A stretch of 31,607 nucleotides of DNA from contig CAZIAD010000037.1 in assembly GCA_964537555.1 (NCBI GenBank), positions 1-31,607 of the forward strand. The letters run 5' to 3'. How positions within the stretch are numbered: the first letter of the stretch is position 1; every line of letters begins with the position of its first letter. The notes beneath the pieces were generated by a model. It searched no databases, was not told the DNA's origin, and saw only the letters and a list, made by a program, of their open reading frames with translations. The stretch is from CAYRWR01 sp964537555. Lineage in GTDB: Bacteria > Spirochaetota > Brevinematia > Brevinematales > CAYRWR01. This document shows positions 1 through 7,583 of this stretch, one piece after another. The translations under genes and the position numbers were made by a program.

Positions 1-1004
1 AGATGATAGGTAAACGGTCCTATTCGGCCGGTATACAGGTCGAGGAGGAGCTCAGTGATGTCATGTCTCACTTTATCCTGGAATACTACCCCGAGACCGA
101 CAGGCGCCAGCAGTACATCGTAGTAGGCCCCCAGTACAAGGGGAAAGTCCGTACTCTCAACCAGTACCTGGCCGCTCAGTTAAATACCAGGACCCGTGTC
201 CTCCAGGCTAAAGACCCTAAACACATCTCCCTGTGCCGCATGGCCTCCGAGAATGCCGCCCTTCACCTCAAGCAGATGGTCTCCAAAGTGGACAGCTCGG
301 TGGGCCTGCAGGAACTGGCCCGGATCCTTAACATGGACACCATTCCTATGCGCATAGAGGGTTTCGATATCGCCAATATCCTGGGACAACAGGCAGTATC
401 CTCTCTGGTCTCCTTCTGGGGGGGAGAACCTGATAAAAAGAACTACCGTCATTTTAAGATCAAGACCAAGGACAGCCCGGACGACTTCGCCATGATGCAT
501 GAATCCGTACGGAGGCGTTATCGCCGGCTCAGGGATGAAGAACAGGCCTTCCCCGACCTTATACTGATCGACGGAGGCAAGGGCCAGCTCCATGCTGCCC
601 TGGATGCTCTGGATGAGCTGGGCCTGGATCTCAAGGTAGCCTCCCTGGCCAAGAAAAACGAAGAGATCTACATCCCGGGTAAGTCAGACCCCATCGTCCT
701 GCCCCTGAACTCCCCCGCTCTCCATGTCCTGCAGAGAGTCCGGGATGAGACACACCGTTTTGCCAATTCCTTTTTTAAAAAATTAAAACAGAAAGACAGC
801 CTGTCCAGCCCCCTGGATGACATCCCCGGCATCGGTAAAAAAAGAAAACAAATAATTGTAGAAAAATTTCTGCATTATGATATAATTAATAATCTTAAAA
901 GAGAAGATCTGGAGCAGGAAGGAATCCCCCGGGAGATCTCCGCCAATGTCCTTAAAAAGCTCCAGGACTTTGCTCAGCACAGCAAAATTAAGGGTGATAA
1001 ATGA
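1..1004 (+). CDS. uvrC: UvrABC system protein C, C-terminal part (5' end outside window)
   Basis: UvrC is the nuclease of nucleotide excision repair and cuts on both sides of a UvrB-marked lesion. Only about the last 333 residues are here; the family is usually near 600, so the N-terminal GIY-YIG nuclease domain lies upstream of the window and the first Met at position 3 is internal. The RNase H-like C-terminal nuclease domain is clear. Counting from that Met, IEGFDIAN carries Asp122, LILIDGGKGQL carries Asp190, and RDETHRFA carries His251, matching the family's catalytic positions. A helix-hairpin-helix follows at about 271-283 (LDDIPGIGKKRK). The stop overlaps the next gene's start in an ATGA, so the two are probably translationally coupled. 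Confidence 0.97.
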   Translation, partial: MIGKRSYSAGIQVEEELSDVMSHFILEYYPETDRRQQYIVVGPQYKGKVRTLNQYLAAQLNTRTRVLQAKDPKHISLCRMASENAALHLKQMVSKVDSSVGLQELARILNMDTIPMRIEGFDIANILGQQAVSSLVSFWGGEPDKKNYRHFKIKTKDSPDDFAMMHESVRRRYRRLRDEEQAFPDLILIDGGKGQLHAALDALDELGLDLKVASLAKKNEEIYIPGKSDPIVLPLNSPALHVLQRVRDETHRFANSFFKKLKQKDSLSSPLDDIPGIGKKRKQIIVEKFLHYDIINNLKREDLEQEGIPREISANVLKKLQDFAQHSKIKGDK

Positions 1005-1723
1005 AAGTACTCATCTATACTGAATCCTATTACGTGCGCAAGACCTTTGTCAATGCCCTCATCCCCCAGGGGATCTCGCTCTATCATGTGGAAAGTCTGG
1101 ATAAACTGGGCGAGTCCATCCTGGAACATGATGTCGACATTGTAGTCTTTGATGTGATCCAGGAAAACTTCAGAGATGTCTTTATCCCCATGGGACAGAT
1201 CAAAAACGGTTCTATGCTGGGTGATAAAAAGATCGGCGTCATACTGCTGATAGGCAGTGTAGACAAAGCGGCTATCACTCAGGCTTTGCAACTGGGTGCC
1301 CTCGGTTTTATCAAGAGTAATGCCGGTGAAGAAGTCATAGCGAACTATATCACACAGATCTATGAGAAAAGCAAAGGAGCCCCTCCGGAAAGAAAATTTG
1401 TACGTGTATCACTTGATGTTACTGATGCCTCCCAAAGGGTCAGTATAAAATTCAGGTCCCCTGCCAATATGCAGCTCCTCATGGGTGCTATTAAAGACAT
1501 CAGTGCAGGCGGGATCGCTCTGGAGCTGGTGGGTACAGTAGAAGAAGGGGCTATAGAAGTAGGGATGGAAGTCTCCAACATGCAGTTCATCCTGGATACC
1601 CGTGATGTCATCGCCAATGGGGTGGTGGTAGCCTTTCAAAAGCGCTTTTGCGCCATCCGCTTTACCAGTATGTCACCAGTAGACAGGGATGTGCTGAGTC
1701 ACTATATCTTCGAAAGGATCTGA
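1001..1723 (+). CDS. Receiver-like domain fused to a PilZ domain
   Basis: The protein has 240 residues. Residues 1-125 look like a response-regulator receiver fold: Asp51 (VVFDV) is at the phosphorylation position and Lys105 (GFIK) at the conserved lysine. The N-terminal acidic pair that binds magnesium is degenerate, reading YTES instead of DD or ED, so phosphorylation may be lost or altered. Residues 130-235 form a PilZ domain with both c-di-GMP-binding signatures: RKFVR (RxxxR, 131-135) and DISAGG (DxSxxG, 166-171). It therefore probably binds c-di-GMP and links it to a protein partner, possibly in motility; that role is inference. Its ATG overlaps the uvrC stop, and AAGGG lies 6 bases upstream. 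nadC follows after 3 bases. Confidence 0.85.
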   Translation: MKVLIYTESYYVRKTFVNALIPQGISLYHVESLDKLGESILEHDVDIVVFDVIQENFRDVFIPMGQIKNGSMLGDKKIGVILLIGSVDKAAITQALQLGALGFIKSNAGEEVIANYITQIYEKSKGAPPERKFVRVSLDVTDASQRVSIKFRSPANMQLLMGAIKDISAGGIALELVGTVEEGAIEVGMEVSNMQFILDTRDVIANGVVVAFQKRFCAIRFTSMSPVDRDVLSHYIFERI

Positions 1724-1726
1724 CCT

Positions 1727-2614
1727 ATGCCCAAGCCTCCCATAGACTTTCCCCGCAGGCAGGATCATATTGACACAGAGCATCTGGATGCACTCATACA
1801 AATGGCTATCGATGAAGATATCAATCACAAGGAAGACGTGACCAGCGCCTCTACTTTTTCCTCACTGGAAAATAACTCGAAGACAGCCCGCATCATTGCC
1901 AAGCAGGCAGGTATTGTCTGCGGAGTGGATGCTGCAGTACGGGTATTTCAGCTGGTAGATACGACCCAGGCTCTGCATATCAGTAAAAAAGTAGAAGACG
2001 GAGACGCTGTAAACATAAAAGATGTCATCATGGAAATTTCCGGTCCGCCGGCGGTCATCACCCTGGGTGAGCGTATAGCCCTTAACTTTATGGGCCTCAT
2101 GTCCGGTATTGCCACCAGGACTCACAATCTGGTGCAGTTTCTGGAAGGCACTCCCACCCGGCTGCTGGATACCCGTAAGACCATACCGGGCCTGCGTCAG
2201 ATATCCAAATACTCTGTGCTCAAAGGGGGAGGACATAATCACCGCCTGTCACTGGATGATATGGTACTCATCAAGGAAAACCATATAAGAGCGGTAGGCT
2301 CGCTGGAACAGGCTGTTGCCAATGCCCGCAATAGATTTCCCGACATGGTAATAGAGCTGGAAGTAGAGACCCTGGAACAGGTCAGGGCTGCCCTTAACAC
2401 CTCTGCCGACATCCTTATGCTGGATAATATGGACAACGATACCGTCAAAAAAGCAGTCGCCATTGTCGGGGATGATAAATATCTGGAAGTGTCGGGTAAC
2501 ATCACCGGGGACAGATTGCGTTCCTTAGGAGAGATCGGTGTGGATTTTGTATCTATGGGAGCCCTGACTCATACAGTCACTCCCCTGGATATTTCTTTAT
2601 TGATGGAAGAGTGA
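1727..2614 (+). CDS. nadC: Nicotinate-nucleotide pyrophosphorylase (carboxylating)
   Basis: NadC converts quinolinate and phosphoribosyl pyrophosphate to nicotinate mononucleotide, CO2 and pyrophosphate in de novo NAD synthesis. At 295 residues it has the usual family length. The active-site block around residues 145-190 is canonical: LLDTRKTIPGLR, then KYSVLKGGGHNHRLSL and DMVLIKENHI. The C-terminal barrel motifs VEVET-like (IELEVETLEQ) and LEVSGNI are also present. The start ATG has AAGGA 8 bases upstream, inside the previous gene's end. It is the last gene of the uvrC run. Its TGA directly abuts the stop of the convergent gene within a shared TGATCA. No nadA or nadB is in the window. Confidence 0.97.
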   Translation: MPKPPIDFPRRQDHIDTEHLDALIQMAIDEDINHKEDVTSASTFSSLENNSKTARIIAKQAGIVCGVDAAVRVFQLVDTTQALHISKKVEDGDAVNIKDVIMEISGPPAVITLGERIALNFMGLMSGIATRTHNLVQFLEGTPTRLLDTRKTIPGLRQISKYSVLKGGGHNHRLSLDDMVLIKENHIRAVGSLEQAVANARNRFPDMVIELEVETLEQVRAALNTSADILMLDNMDNDTVKKAVAIVGDDKYLEVSGNITGDRLRSLGEIGVDFVSMGALTHTVTPLDISLLMEE

Positions 2615-2935
2615 TCAGGACCTTTTCAGAAAGTCATAGACCATCTTACCCAGGCCGGTTGTTCCCTGTTCCGCGGTCATACGGGAATATTCTGTATACA
2701 GCATATCTTCAAACATCTCTTTATGCTCCCCGCCATCCAGCATGGAGTTTTTATTATCCAGAGTCTTTCGCATAGACTTATATAATTCATTGATAAACAA
2801 GGAAGCAAACTCTTTGGACACTTCTTTTAATTCTTTATCCCTCAGTTTACTCATATCTTTAGCTGAGAGATTCTGGGCTTGCTGCAGTTTCATATTAGTC
2901 TGATGCTGGGTGGTGATATCATTAGAGATTCTCAT
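2615..2935 (-). CDS. FlgJ-like flagellar rod-binding protein
   Basis: This 106-residue protein matches the N-terminal rod-binding domain of FlgJ. It has a helix with KEFASLFINELYKSMRKT at about 40-58, then a GGEHKEMFEDMLYTEYS stretch, and ends GTTGLGKMVYDFL. In proteobacteria FlgJ has this rod-scaffolding domain plus a peptidoglycan hydrolase domain. Here the hydrolase is absent, as in spirochaetes and several other groups, so only a rod-assembly role is expected. The ATG has AAGGA 7 bases upstream. The gene stands apart from other flagellar structural genes. A candidate sigma-28 promoter precedes it (2966-2992), which would fit control by the fliA/whiG product encoded at 15212. Confidence 0.8.
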   Translation of the reverse strand: MRISNDITTQHQTNMKLQQAQNLSAKDMSKLRDKELKEVSKEFASLFINELYKSMRKTLDNKNSMLDGGEHKEMFEDMLYTEYSRMTAEQGTTGLGKMVYDFLKRS

Positions 2936-2965
2936 AATTTTTTCCTTATTTCCGCTATATTATAA

Positions 2966-2992
2966 GAATCGGCATTTTCAGGGATTACTCAA
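2966..2992 (-). promoter_or_regulatory. Candidate sigma-28 promoter of the FlgJ-like gene
   Basis: On the minus strand the -10-like GCCGATTC (plus 2966-2973) sits 15 bases after a TTGA -35-like element (plus 2989-2992). The enterobacterial consensus is TAAA-N15-GCCGATAA. The -10 matches 6 of 8 bases and the -35 only 2 of 4. A sigma-70-like TATAAT (plus 2959-2964) overlaps just downstream but has no well-spaced -35, so either sigma factor could be used. Confidence 0.4.
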
Positions 2993-5706
2993 GCGTTCTG
3001 GGCTGCCGGCAATATAATAGTGATCCGGGTAAATTTTCCCAGCTCACTTTCCAGCAGTATCTCTCCATTCATACTGATAACGACCTCATGGCATATATAT
3101 AAGCCCAGTCCTGCACCCTGTTCCCCCTGTTTGGTGGTATAGAAGGGATCGAACACGAAACGTATGTCTGATTCGGGGATACCTATACCATCATCTTCAA
3201 AGATGAGGATGACTTTAGAATCCCTGATCTCCGCTTTAATCAGGATGGTTCCATTTTCCTGTATTGCATCCATTGAATTAAATAAGAGATTATGAAGGAC
3301 ATGCTCCAGGTTAAACTCATCGGCCAGGACCTGGATACCTGCACTGGCCTGCTCCAGTTTTAATTGAATATTATGCCCGGATCTGCGGATAATACTGGAA
3401 AAAGAGGACTGGATGTTTTTAAACAGAGTGTCTATGTCAATAGGGTTGATCTCCAGTTTCTCCTGTTTCACGAAAATGTGCATTCTATTGGCGATCTCCA
3501 TGCCGCGTTTGACGGTATCTGCTATCACCATAAGATCCTCTTTATCCTGCACCTCCCGGTTTTTTTTAGCCTGCAGGAGTTCTACATAACCTTTAATAAT
3601 CGCAAACACATTATTAAATTCATGAGCGATACCCCGCACCAGATTTCTCATGGTGGTCATCCTCTGTTCTTTGATAAGGAGGTCTGTCATTTTTTTTCTC
3701 TGCCGGGTAGCCGCCACCTGCTGGGATATATCCAGCATATTACATATAACCGCCGGATGATCTTTATATTCTATACCTGCCATATACACCGAAAACCAGG
3801 CTTCCTGGCCGTCTGTCCTGTGTGATTTAAAAGTAATGACTGAATTCTGTTTTTTACCCTTTAATATATCACTGATCTGCGCCTTGAACTGTTTCTTTTC
3901 AAAACTATTTTCACACAGATCCGTAGGTTGCAGCTTATTGATCACATCCTGTTCAAAGTACCCGGTCAGCAGGCCGAACTTATTATTCACATACTGGATC
4001 TGGCCTTCCTGATAAATAAAAATACCCGTCAGAGAATTTTCCACCAGGGACTTATAGTTATGCTCAGATACCAGCACTTTATTGTAGAGTATATCAGCCT
4101 CGATAAACTGGGTCATCAGATAGGCTACCGTAAACAGCTGAGACTGCAGTGTCTCTGTATCTTCTTTTTCCAGGAACACCATGGCCAGGTAGCCATAATT
4201 CACATTTGCTTTGCCCAGCCTTAAGACACAAAACAGTTCTTCACCTTCTCTTTGGGTCTCAATGGGAGCATGGCTATTCAGGTAGAATTCATTACTCTGC
4301 TCCAGCCATTTTACTGCTATTATCCCCTCTGTCTGTACCTCTTCAAAACATTTCAGGTCAATGAACAGTTCCCTGCATTGAAAATGAGACCGCATCAGCT
4401 GAGACAGCAGTCTTAGTCTCATATTCCAGGATGAGTCAGAGAGCATGACCTGCAGGATATTATTATAAAACTGGCTCTCTGCCAGCTCACGATGGATCTG
4501 CTCTACATTTTCCAGGATAAAGAGCTCATATTTTTTATCCTGGGAAATAAAGGAGCTGCTCTGCACCAGGCACTCGACCTTATGCCCATCCAGATGTTTG
4601 AGGCCGGTTTGTATTTTCTCCTCTCCCTCAGGTATGAGCTCCGGATCATAAAAAATATCTTTTTTATAAATCTCTCTTGCCTGATCCTCTTTATATCCCA
4701 GTAGAGTTAAAGCAGCGGGATTCATTTCCAGTATCCGGGCAGCCTGCGATAGTATCATAGGATTGCCTGCATTTTTAAAGATCTGTCGGTTAAAAACCAG
4801 GTCGGATTCAATGAGCTGGTTTCTTTGCATCAGATTAATAATGTATACCAGCAATATTAGTATTATGACACTACTCACCACCAGAATTGTCAGTGAAAAC
4901 AGCAGGGGGATCTTCAGAATTGTGACCATACTGAAACCATTCAAAGCCCTTTGAAATATACCCTTGATAATAGAAAGACTATATCTGGCCCAGTGAAATA
5001 TCCCTATAAAATAGACAAAGGCTGTAAAAAAGAGGAGAAACAGGTAACTTAAAAAACCTATATTCAGGATTCTTCTTTTACTTTGTTTAAATATTTCCAG
5101 ATTCCCCAATATTAAATACAGCATCAGTACGAAATGCAGAGTAGTAAGCATATACTTACCGGGAAGGATAAGCAGATCCTTTCCCGTATCAAAAATATAA
5201 GTATCCAGGCCCACAGGAACAAACAGGGAAATAGCGGCAAAGATAAAGATGAGCAACTGCTGCCTGTTTTTCCCCAGATTAAAAAACCGTATGCTGGAAA
5301 GTATAAATAATGCCAGAACAAAAATCCCCTGTATGGCAAACATACTCCAGGCGGCTATACCTGCAATAAAAAGTTTAAGTGTGGATAATACTACAAAAAT
5401 TATAGCCAGAAGATAGGCTGTTTTCTTACCGATGACTTTTACTAATAAGGAAAAGTATGTGAGGCTTAGGTAGGCCAGAGCGGCAACGATGATACTGCAT
5501 TTTTCCCATAAGGGATCCGTTAAAACATTGATATGAAGATATACCAGGATATAACTGAATATTATAAAAGCATAACTGAGTATATACCAGAACAAACTCT
5601 TGTCTTTGTAAAATCTTGCCATCAGAAAAATGAGAATAACACTTAAAGTTATTCCCGTTATTATAGTAAATGAATAAAAAAGTTCCTCAAATGCTAAAAG
5701 CATCAT
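2989..5706 (-). CDS. Multi-pass membrane sensor histidine kinase with two PAS regions
   Basis: The protein has 905 residues. About the first 300 hold roughly nine hydrophobic segments, suggesting a multi-pass sensory region in the inner membrane. A PAS-like domain follows at about 305-400, then a GAF-like stretch at about 415-545, a second PAS at about 550-670 (SLTGIFIYQEGQIQYVN), HisKA with the H-box GIAHEFNN (His695) and an HATPase domain. The ATPase shows the N-box NLLFNSMDAI (Asn near 810), DDGIGIP near 838, and GAGLGLYIC near 864. The HEFNN form of the H-box is NtrB-like. No response regulator is adjacent, so it is an orphan kinase here. The ATG has AGGA 6 bases upstream, and its promoter (5727-5754) is divergent from that of hydE. 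The ligand cannot be told from sequence. Confidence 0.9.
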   Translation of the reverse strand: MMLLAFEELFYSFTIITGITLSVILIFLMARFYKDKSLFWYILSYAFIIFSYILVYLHINVLTDPLWEKCSIIVAALAYLSLTYFSLLVKVIGKKTAYLLAIIFVVLSTLKLFIAGIAAWSMFAIQGIFVLALFILSSIRFFNLGKNRQQLLIFIFAAISLFVPVGLDTYIFDTGKDLLILPGKYMLTTLHFVLMLYLILGNLEIFKQSKRRILNIGFLSYLFLLFFTAFVYFIGIFHWARYSLSIIKGIFQRALNGFSMVTILKIPLLFSLTILVVSSVIILILLVYIINLMQRNQLIESDLVFNRQIFKNAGNPMILSQAARILEMNPAALTLLGYKEDQAREIYKKDIFYDPELIPEGEEKIQTGLKHLDGHKVECLVQSSSFISQDKKYELFILENVEQIHRELAESQFYNNILQVMLSDSSWNMRLRLLSQLMRSHFQCRELFIDLKCFEEVQTEGIIAVKWLEQSNEFYLNSHAPIETQREGEELFCVLRLGKANVNYGYLAMVFLEKEDTETLQSQLFTVAYLMTQFIEADILYNKVLVSEHNYKSLVENSLTGIFIYQEGQIQYVNNKFGLLTGYFEQDVINKLQPTDLCENSFEKKQFKAQISDILKGKKQNSVITFKSHRTDGQEAWFSVYMAGIEYKDHPAVICNMLDISQQVAATRQRKKMTDLLIKEQRMTTMRNLVRGIAHEFNNVFAIIKGYVELLQAKKNREVQDKEDLMVIADTVKRGMEIANRMHIFVKQEKLEINPIDIDTLFKNIQSSFSSIIRRSGHNIQLKLEQASAGIQVLADEFNLEHVLHNLLFNSMDAIQENGTILIKAEIRDSKVILIFEDDGIGIPESDIRFVFDPFYTTKQGEQGAGLGLYICHEVVISMNGEILLESELGKFTRITIILPAAQNA

Positions 5707-5726
5707 ATAACATCCTCAATAAAAAC

Positions 5727-5754
5727 ATTTTAACCTTATTTAGACTAAAGTCAA
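5727..5754 (-). promoter_or_regulatory. Sigma-70-like promoter of the histidine kinase
   Basis: On the minus strand TTGACT (plus 5749-5754) and TAAAAT (plus 5727-5732) are separated by 16 bases, about 20 bases before the kinase ATG. Confidence 0.55.
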
Positions 5755-5777
5755 ATTTATTTTGATATACCTTGTGA

Positions 5778-5806
5778 TTGACAGGACAGGGCTTTCCTTT
5801 TATCAT
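5778..5806 (+). promoter_or_regulatory. Sigma-70-like promoter of hydE
   Basis: TTGACA (5778-5783) and TATCAT (5801-5806) are separated by exactly 17 bases. Transcription would start near 5813, downstream of the possible TTG start at 5762, which supports ATG 5834 as the hydE start. Confidence 0.65.
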
Positions 5807-5833
5807 AATCGTAGCAAAATAACAGGATTATCA

Positions 5834-6901
5834 ATGCATATACAGGAAATGTTGGATTATCTCTCTCTTACAGATCCCTCCGCCATCAAAGATCTGTTTA
5901 AAAAAGCCTACCAGTGTAAGCTGGAGAATGTGGGCAATAAAGTGTATTACCGGGGTATTGTGGAGTTTTCCAATATATGTTCCAAAGACTGTTACTATTG
6001 CGGTATCCGCTCTTCGAACCATAAGGTGGCCCGCTATATCATGGACCAGGCCGACATCATCGAAGCCGGGACCTGGGCCTGGGAAAAGGGTTATGGATCT
6101 ATCGTCCTGCAGTCAGGGGAAAGGACCGATCAAAAATTTATAGACTTTATTGACGCTATTCTGCTCCAGTTAAAACAGAAGACCAGGGGCGAACTGGGCA
6201 TCACCCTGTCCCTGGGGGAGCAGTCCAGGGAAACCTATAAGCGATGGTATGAATCAGGGGCGCATCGTTATCTGCTCCGTATTGAGACCTCAGATCCAGA
6301 ACTCTATAAGACTTTCCATCCCCATGATCACAGCTACCAGGCCCGTATCCAGTCCTTACTGGATCTCAAGGACCTTGGTTACCAGACCGGTTCCGGAGTG
6401 ATGATTGGACTGCCGGGCCAGTCCCTGGAGCATCTGGCTCGTGACATCCGCTTTTTTAAAGAGATTGACCTGGACATGATCGGGATGGGGCCTTATATCC
6501 CTCATTCAGAGACCCCTCTGGCCCATAGCCCCCTGCCCCTCCTGGGGAAAGAAGACAGATTTATGCTGGCCCTGAAGATGATAGCCGTGACCCGTCTCAC
6601 TCTCCAGGATGTCAATATTGCCGCTACCACCGCCCTTCAGGCCCTGGACCCCCGGGGCAGGGAGAAAGGGATAGAAGCGGGTGCCAATATAGTCATGCCC
6701 AACATCACGCCTGTAGAATACCGTGAGGATTATAAACTGTACGAAGATAAACCCTGTACAGATGAAAATGCCAGCCAGTGTATCAGCTGCCTGGATAATC
6801 GTATTCGCCTGACCGGGGAAAGTGTAGGTTACGGTGAATGGGGAGATGCGCCCCATGTCCTGAAGAAAAAAAAGGATATTAAAAGCGGATCAGCTCTATA
6901 G
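5834..6901 (+). CDS. hydE: [FeFe]-hydrogenase maturation radical SAM protein HydE
   Basis: HydE is a radical S-adenosylmethionine enzyme that works with HydG and HydF to build the diiron subcluster of [FeFe] hydrogenase. From ATG 5834, which has AGGA 6 bases upstream, the protein is 355 residues, close to known HydE lengths; a TTG 72 bases upstream lies before the promoter and is unlikely. The radical SAM cluster motif CSKDCYYC is Cys49, Cys53 and Cys56 (CX3CX2C). RGIVEFSN, LRIETSD and GSGVMIGLPGQ are HydE-like blocks. Cys308, Cys316 and Cys319 form CX7CX2C, the second-cluster motif known from Thermotoga HydE and missing in many homologues. No hydF, hydG or hydrogenase gene is in the window. 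The related enzyme BioB is less likely because of the family blocks. The 3' end overlaps convergent recO by 23 bases. Confidence 0.88.
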   Translation: MHIQEMLDYLSLTDPSAIKDLFKKAYQCKLENVGNKVYYRGIVEFSNICSKDCYYCGIRSSNHKVARYIMDQADIIEAGTWAWEKGYGSIVLQSGERTDQKFIDFIDAILLQLKQKTRGELGITLSLGEQSRETYKRWYESGAHRYLLRIETSDPELYKTFHPHDHSYQARIQSLLDLKDLGYQTGSGVMIGLPGQSLEHLARDIRFFKEIDLDMIGMGPYIPHSETPLAHSPLPLLGKEDRFMLALKMIAVTRLTLQDVNIAATTALQALDPRGREKGIEAGANIVMPNITPVEYREDYKLYEDKPCTDENASQCISCLDNRIRLTGESVGYGEWGDAPHVLKKKKDIKSGSAL

Positions 6902-7583
6902 ATCTCAATGTCCTGTGAAAATGTACCCGTACAGTGATCACGATCAGGTCCAGTAATTCCCGCATGACCACCGCAGACAGTCTTTTTTTTTCCCAGAAAC
7001 TGTGAGGCTGAATTTTTTCTGAGTCATTTAAGAACCGGAGGCTTCCCCTACCCGGTGGGCTTTCGATCTGTGAAAATTCCCTGAGCTGTTCCCCGATATG
7101 CTCAGAATAATGGGGAAACACTCCCTCTTCTCTTAGAAAATGAAATAAATACAGCAGGCTATACAGTCCCGGTTCAGGACTGGAATCCAGGTCCCGGAGT
7201 GTGTCTATCAAAAAATCGTATGACGAAAAACCTGAATCCTGATCCAGGCTTACATCCAGTATTTCAGCGATCAGATAGAACCAGGATATGCGCTGGTATT
7301 CCTGAGTCATAACAGGAAATCTCTGTATCACATGGATGTCCTGTAAAGAAAAAATCTGGTCCTGGTCCCGGCGCTGGACTTCACATCCCACAATATGGCC
7401 TGCCAATATGGCAGAACGACGGGAACTTTTTTCTTTTCCGGCTCCAAAAGCCATGATATCTACTTTGGCTTTTTCTTTTTCGATTAAAGTAATAAGACGA
7501 TGGCCCTCTCCAAACAGAGAACTTTTTATGATGAGGCCCTGCAGTTTTTGTTTACGGGCCCGTTCAGGATTCTGCGCGTTCAT
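6879..7583 (-). CDS. recO: DNA repair protein RecO
   Basis: RecO helps load RecA on SSB-coated single-stranded DNA in the RecFOR pathway. The 234-residue length fits the family. The N-terminal OB-fold block (KLQGLIIKSSLFGEGHRLITLIEKEK, given here as two parts: residues 13-22 and 23-38) is typical, as is DIMAFGAGK. The rest is helical. The zinc-binding Cys cluster found in some RecO proteins is absent, which is common. The ATG overlaps the upstream gene's 3' end by 20 bases and has GGAG 10 bases before it inside that gene, so translation is probably coupled. The 3' end overlaps hydE by 23 bases, leaving no room for a terminator. Confidence 0.85.
   Translation of the reverse strand: MNAQNPERARKQKLQGLIIKSSLFGEGHRLITLIEKEKAKVDIMAFGAGKEKSSRRSAILAGHIVGCEVQRRDQDQIFSLQDIHVIQRFPVMTQEYQRISWFYLIAEILDVSLDQDSGFSSYDFLIDTLRDLDSSPEPGLYSLLYLFHFLREEGVFPHYSEHIGEQLREFSQIESPPGRGSLRFLNDSEKIQPHSFWEKKRLSAVVMRELLDLIVITVRVHFHRTLRSIELIRF

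Noticed and set aside
5762..5833. TTG-initiated 24-residue N-terminal extension of hydE
   Set aside because: The -35/-10 promoter (5778-5806) lies inside it, no ribosome-binding site precedes the TTG, and ATG 5834 with AGGA gives the normal family length.
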